Below are positions 61,157-64,000 of a DNA stretch of 64,000 nt, piece after piece. Source of the DNA: MWEH01 sp035409945. GTDB lineage: Bacteria > Bacillota > Clostridia > Christensenellales > DTU072. Each line of letters opens with the position of its first letter. The first letter of the stretch is position 1. Position numbers and translations under genes: made by a program. Under the pieces are notes generated by a model that searched no databases, had not been told where the DNA came from, and saw only the letters and a list, made by a program, of their open reading frames with translations. The stretch spans positions 19,510 through 83,509 of the forward strand of contig DAONQC010000006.1 of assembly GCA_035409945.1 (NCBI GenBank), read 5' to 3'.

Positions 61157-62236
61157 ATGTCTAAAGAAACTAAACGCACTTATGTTCCATTTCAAGATTT
61201 TGCTGAAAAAAGCAAGCAGGTAGAATATACTGCTCCTACACCACTGCTTGCAAAGGATGGAACTGTTCTTGCAAAAGGTTGGGCAAGACGAAATTATTTT
61301 GATTTCGATATGAAAAAAGTATCGAAACGTTGGGGCAAAGAGTGGGAGTTTTATTTGATTTTTAATGAAAAATATATGGCACTTGTAAGCATTGCAAAAG
61401 TTGCAATAGCAGGTTACATGAATGTTTCAATAACCGACCTATCAAATGGAGAAAAACTAGAAGATGAAACGACATTTTTCTTTGGGACAAAATGCAAATT
61501 AACTGAAAAGGGAGATATGCCAGGAGGCTTTTCATATAGCACTAAAACGAGTAGTTTTGAAGTAATTAACACAGAGAGAGGTCGTGAACTGCATTTTAAA
61601 AAGGGTAAAGTATCCTGCGATTTCCAAATGGATTTATTTGAAAATCACGAAAGCTTAACTACGATATTTCCGTTTCACGAAGATAAAAAGAAATTTTTCC
61701 TAACTACCAAGCAAAATTGTATGCCATGTGCAGGAACTTTTGTAAATGGTGATAAAACATATACTTTTACAAAGGACGATACTTTTTGTAGTTTGGATTG
61801 GGGCAGAGTATGCGCTCCTAGACATGTTGTTTGGTACTGGGGCAACGGCTCACAATACATTTTTGATGCCGAAGGAAAGAGACATATATTCGGATTTGAA
61901 ATCACCTGGGCAATTGGTGACGAAAGCCATGCAACAGAAACATGTTTATTCTACGACGGTAAAATTCATAAAATAGGGGCGGTGGATGTAGAGGTGTTTC
62001 CTAAGCCTGATAAATATATGCAGCCTTGGCGCTTTGTATCAGAAGATGGACGATTTAATTTAACTATGACTCCTAAATGTGATAACCATACGGACACGAA
62101 AGTCGGACCATTTTTCCATATGAACTGCCATCAGATATTTGGCTATTGGAATGGCACTGTCATATTAGATGATGGTACTGAACTTGAAATAAAAGACATG
62201 TTTGCATTCTGTGAGTATGCAGAAAACAAGTGGTAG
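61157..62236 (+). CDS. DUF2804 family protein
   Basis: 359 aa soluble protein with the DUF2804 pattern: GWARRNYFDFDMKK, KQNCMPCAG, LDWGRVCAPRHVVWYWGNGS and GFEITWAIGD, rich in Trp and beta strands. The fold is thought to resemble lipid- or hydroxyneurosporene-synthase-like lipocalins; the function is unknown. GGAGGG precedes the ATG. A TTGTAT / TAAAAT promoter with 17-base spacing lies just upstream. Confidence 0.75.
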   Translation: MSKETKRTYVPFQDFAEKSKQVEYTAPTPLLAKDGTVLAKGWARRNYFDFDMKKVSKRWGKEWEFYLIFNEKYMALVSIAKVAIAGYMNVSITDLSNGEKLEDETTFFFGTKCKLTEKGDMPGGFSYSTKTSSFEVINTERGRELHFKKGKVSCDFQMDLFENHESLTTIFPFHEDKKKFFLTTKQNCMPCAGTFVNGDKTYTFTKDDTFCSLDWGRVCAPRHVVWYWGNGSQYIFDAEGKRHIFGFEITWAIGDESHATETCLFYDGKIHKIGAVDVEVFPKPDKYMQPWRFVSEDGRFNLTMTPKCDNHTDTKVGPFFHMNCHQIFGYWNGTVILDDGTELEIKDMFAFCEYAENKW

Positions 62237-62289
62237 GAACAAAATGAGAAAACTAGGGCAAAAAGCAACAAGTCCGATAAAAACTATAT

Positions 62290-62420
62290 TTACCATTAGG
62301 TACCGCACACATAGGTAAAATAAATACGCTAAATTGATGCTTAAAACATGTAAAAAAAGACTCGCGTACGTACATAAAATTTAATGTCTTAAAGTAATGC
62401 TCGAGGTATGTAAAAAAACA
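62290..62420 (+). repeat. 60-bp degenerate repeats after the DUF2804 gene
   Basis: ATGCTTAAAACATGTAAAAA (62339) and ATGCTCGAGGTATGTAAAAA (62399) are 60 bases apart, each preceded by TAAA(T/G)T(G/A). Confidence 0.7.
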
Positions 62421-62452
62421 CCTGGACGCTAAGCGTTTAATTGCAAACTCCC

Positions 62453-62563
62453 TCATCTTTTTGTCAAAATCTGGAAAAAGTCGCTCATTTTTTTGTAATT
62501 ATTTACGAAAACTCGCTCATCTTTTTGTCAAAATCTGGAAAAAGTCGCTCATTTTTTTGTAAA
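62453..62563 (+). repeat. 47-bp perfect direct repeats, period 64
   Basis: 62453-62499 and 62517-62563 are identical, beginning CTCATCTTTTTGTCAAAATC and ending TCGCTCATTTTTTTGTAA. They lie directly upstream of the third DUF4143 gene. No divergence implies a recent event or a maintained function. Confidence 0.9.
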
Positions 62564-62625
62564 TCGTTGATAAATCTTGGGTTTAATGTTAATATTTTAG
62601 TATATAAACGCAAGAGGTATAGACG

Positions 62626-63969
62626 GTGAGTTATCTTAGACGAAAAATTGATGAATATCTAACTAACTGGAAAAATGATCCTAATAAGAAACCATTAATT
62701 GTTAAAGGTGCTAGACAGGTTGGAAAAACCGAGTCTATTAAAAGATTTGCAATTCAAAATTATACAAATGTTATTTACATAAATTTTGTTGAAGAACCAA
62801 TTTACAAAAACATTCTTGTCGATGGCTATAAAACAGATGATATTATAAAAAACATTTCACGTATTGATACAACAAAGCAATTTATTCCCCACGAAACACT
62901 ACTATTTTTTGATGAATTACAAGATTTTCCTGATATGGCAACTGCACTAAAGTTTTTCAAAATAGATGGGCGATTTGATGTAATTTGCAGTGGTTCATTG
63001 CTTGGTTTAAATTACAAACAAATTGAGAGTAACAGCGTTGGATACAAAGTTGATTATGAAATGACATCGCTTGATTTTGAAGAGTTTTTATGGGCTAAGG
63101 GATATTCAGATGATGTTATTAACGATATGTTAAAGCATATGTGCGAGATAAGGCCATTTAACGATGTTGATATGACAGTGTTTAATTATTTGTTTCTAGA
63201 CTACTGTATTCTGGGAGGCATGCCTGCGGTTATAAGCTTATACATTGAAAACCAAACATTTTCAGGGACTTTGGAACTGCAAAAACAACTAATTCAAGAT
63301 TATAAAGAGGATATTCGTAAATATGTTGATGGCTTAGATCAAACTAGAATATTAAATGTGTTCAATCATATTGCACCACAACTTGCCAAAGAAAATAAAA
63401 AATTTCAGATTACTAAAGTTGCAAAAGGAGCACGTTTTTCTAACTACAGAGGTTGCATAGAGTGGCTAAAAGATTCGGGCATAGTTAATATTTGCTATGG
63501 AATGAACTTTCCTGAACTGCCACTGAAAGGGAATTATGACGAAAATAAATATAAACTGTATTTTTTCGATACGGGTTTACTTGTTGCGCAACTTGACGAT
63601 GAAACTCACTTAGATTTACGAGCAAATAAAAATCTTGGTGTATATAAAGGTGCACTATATGAGAATGTTGTAGCAGAAGCACTTGTAAAACAAGGATATT
63701 CACTCTATTACTATAAGCGCGACGATTCGACTCTTGAACAAGACTTTTTTATTCGTGATACAGATAGTCTTATACCGGTAGAAGTAAAAGCTAGCAGTGG
63801 CGCCTCAAAATCACTTAATACTCTCATAACAAGCGATAAATATCCAGACATAAAATATGGTATCAAGTTAACCAAAGGAAATGTAGGTTTTAACGGGATA
63901 TTTTATACATTTCCATATTTTTGTGCATTCTTGCTAAAAAAATACTTAACCGTTTTTTCAAACTTATAA
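62626..63969 (+). CDS. AAA ATPase with DUF4143 domain
   Basis: GTG start after AAGAGG. The AAA_14 domain has Walker A KGARQVGKTES, Walker B LLFFDELQ and sensor VICSGSLLG, and the DUF4143 part ends in DFFIRD ... VPVEVKASSG-type nuclease-fold text (LIPVEVKAS). It is a different subgroup from the copies at 4234 and 5697. Short A-rich repeats of its 3' end (CCTATAAAAA type) follow to the window edge. Confidence 0.85.
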   Translation: MSYLRRKIDEYLTNWKNDPNKKPLIVKGARQVGKTESIKRFAIQNYTNVIYINFVEEPIYKNILVDGYKTDDIIKNISRIDTTKQFIPHETLLFFDELQDFPDMATALKFFKIDGRFDVICSGSLLGLNYKQIESNSVGYKVDYEMTSLDFEEFLWAKGYSDDVINDMLKHMCEIRPFNDVDMTVFNYLFLDYCILGGMPAVISLYIENQTFSGTLELQKQLIQDYKEDIRKYVDGLDQTRILNVFNHIAPQLAKENKKFQITKVAKGARFSNYRGCIEWLKDSGIVNICYGMNFPELPLKGNYDENKYKLYFFDTGLLVAQLDDETHLDLRANKNLGVYKGALYENVVAEALVKQGYSLYYYKRDDSTLEQDFFIRDTDSLIPVEVKASSGASKSLNTLITSDKYPDIKYGIKLTKGNVGFNGIFYTFPYFCAFLLKKYLTVFSNL

Positions 63970-64000
63970 AAACCTGTTAAAACCTATAAAAATCTATAAA

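Overview
The window looks like chromosomal DNA of a low-GC member of the Bacillota (Clostridia-like, probably a gut anaerobe). The signs are AT-rich DNA with strong Shine-Dalgarno (SD) sites, ECF-type vitamin transport, a Mini-III RNase / RlmB / SigH-like sigma factor block, a Pst-PhoU-PhoB-PhoR block with PhoP-type boxes, and lipoproteins with Gram-positive-style lipoboxes. No rRNA, phage or intact insertion sequence is visible. Four tRNA genes sit near 45.0-45.7 kb.

Layout. 0-9.9 kb is an accessory region: a 5'-truncated condensation-like acyltransferase, an LRR protein, a HipA/CtkA-like kinase, two AAA/DUF4143 ATPases, a gene remnant, an HTH-Fic protein and a hydrolase. 10.2-14.8 kb is gyrB-gyrA, preceded by a strikingly CG-alternating, palindromic tract. 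15.0-16.6 kb has a solitary AbiEi-like gene and bioY. 16.9-27.6 kb is a co-directional minus-strand operon: two large lipoproteins, an ECF S component, a phosphodiesterase-like lipoprotein, a membrane-anchored SUOX-like domain, two EcfA, EcfT, a MobB-like P-loop protein and a kinase-like protein. It is preceded by a pseudoknot-plus-terminator leader. 28-34.4 kb carries a serine hydrolase, alpha/beta hydrolases, a TetR regulator and flavin proteins. 34.5-36.6 kb is an AbiE-type toxin-antitoxin pair whose toxin is fused to a histidine-phosphatase domain lacking its catalytic His. 37-44.6 kb is pstS, a pstC-pstA fusion, pstB, phoU, phoB-like and phoR-like. 45-57.8 kb holds tRNAs and mostly housekeeping genes on the minus strand (cysS, cysE, ychF, sigH-like, rlmB, mrnC, a DUF2779 nuclease, a CPBP protease). 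58-62.2 kb has an ABC exporter pair and a DUF2804 protein, and the window ends with a third DUF4143 ATPase.

Three features cut across the gene map. (1) Many intergenic spaces hold diverged tandem copies ('echoes') of the end, or once the start, of the adjacent gene, often with a period of about 60-67 bp; the copies downstream of ychF and of the sigma gene still translate into the native C-termini. (2) Four unrelated genes (at 1767, 2919, 33328 and, on the minus strand, 53725) share one structured leader: an outer helix with compensating base changes, an AACCA/TGGTT hairpin, then TATACGAG(G) as the ribosome binding site. (3) The ECF/SUOX-like/phosphodiesterase/MobB operon looks like an uncharacterised cofactor-scavenging system. 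All function calls come from reading motifs; no database search was run.
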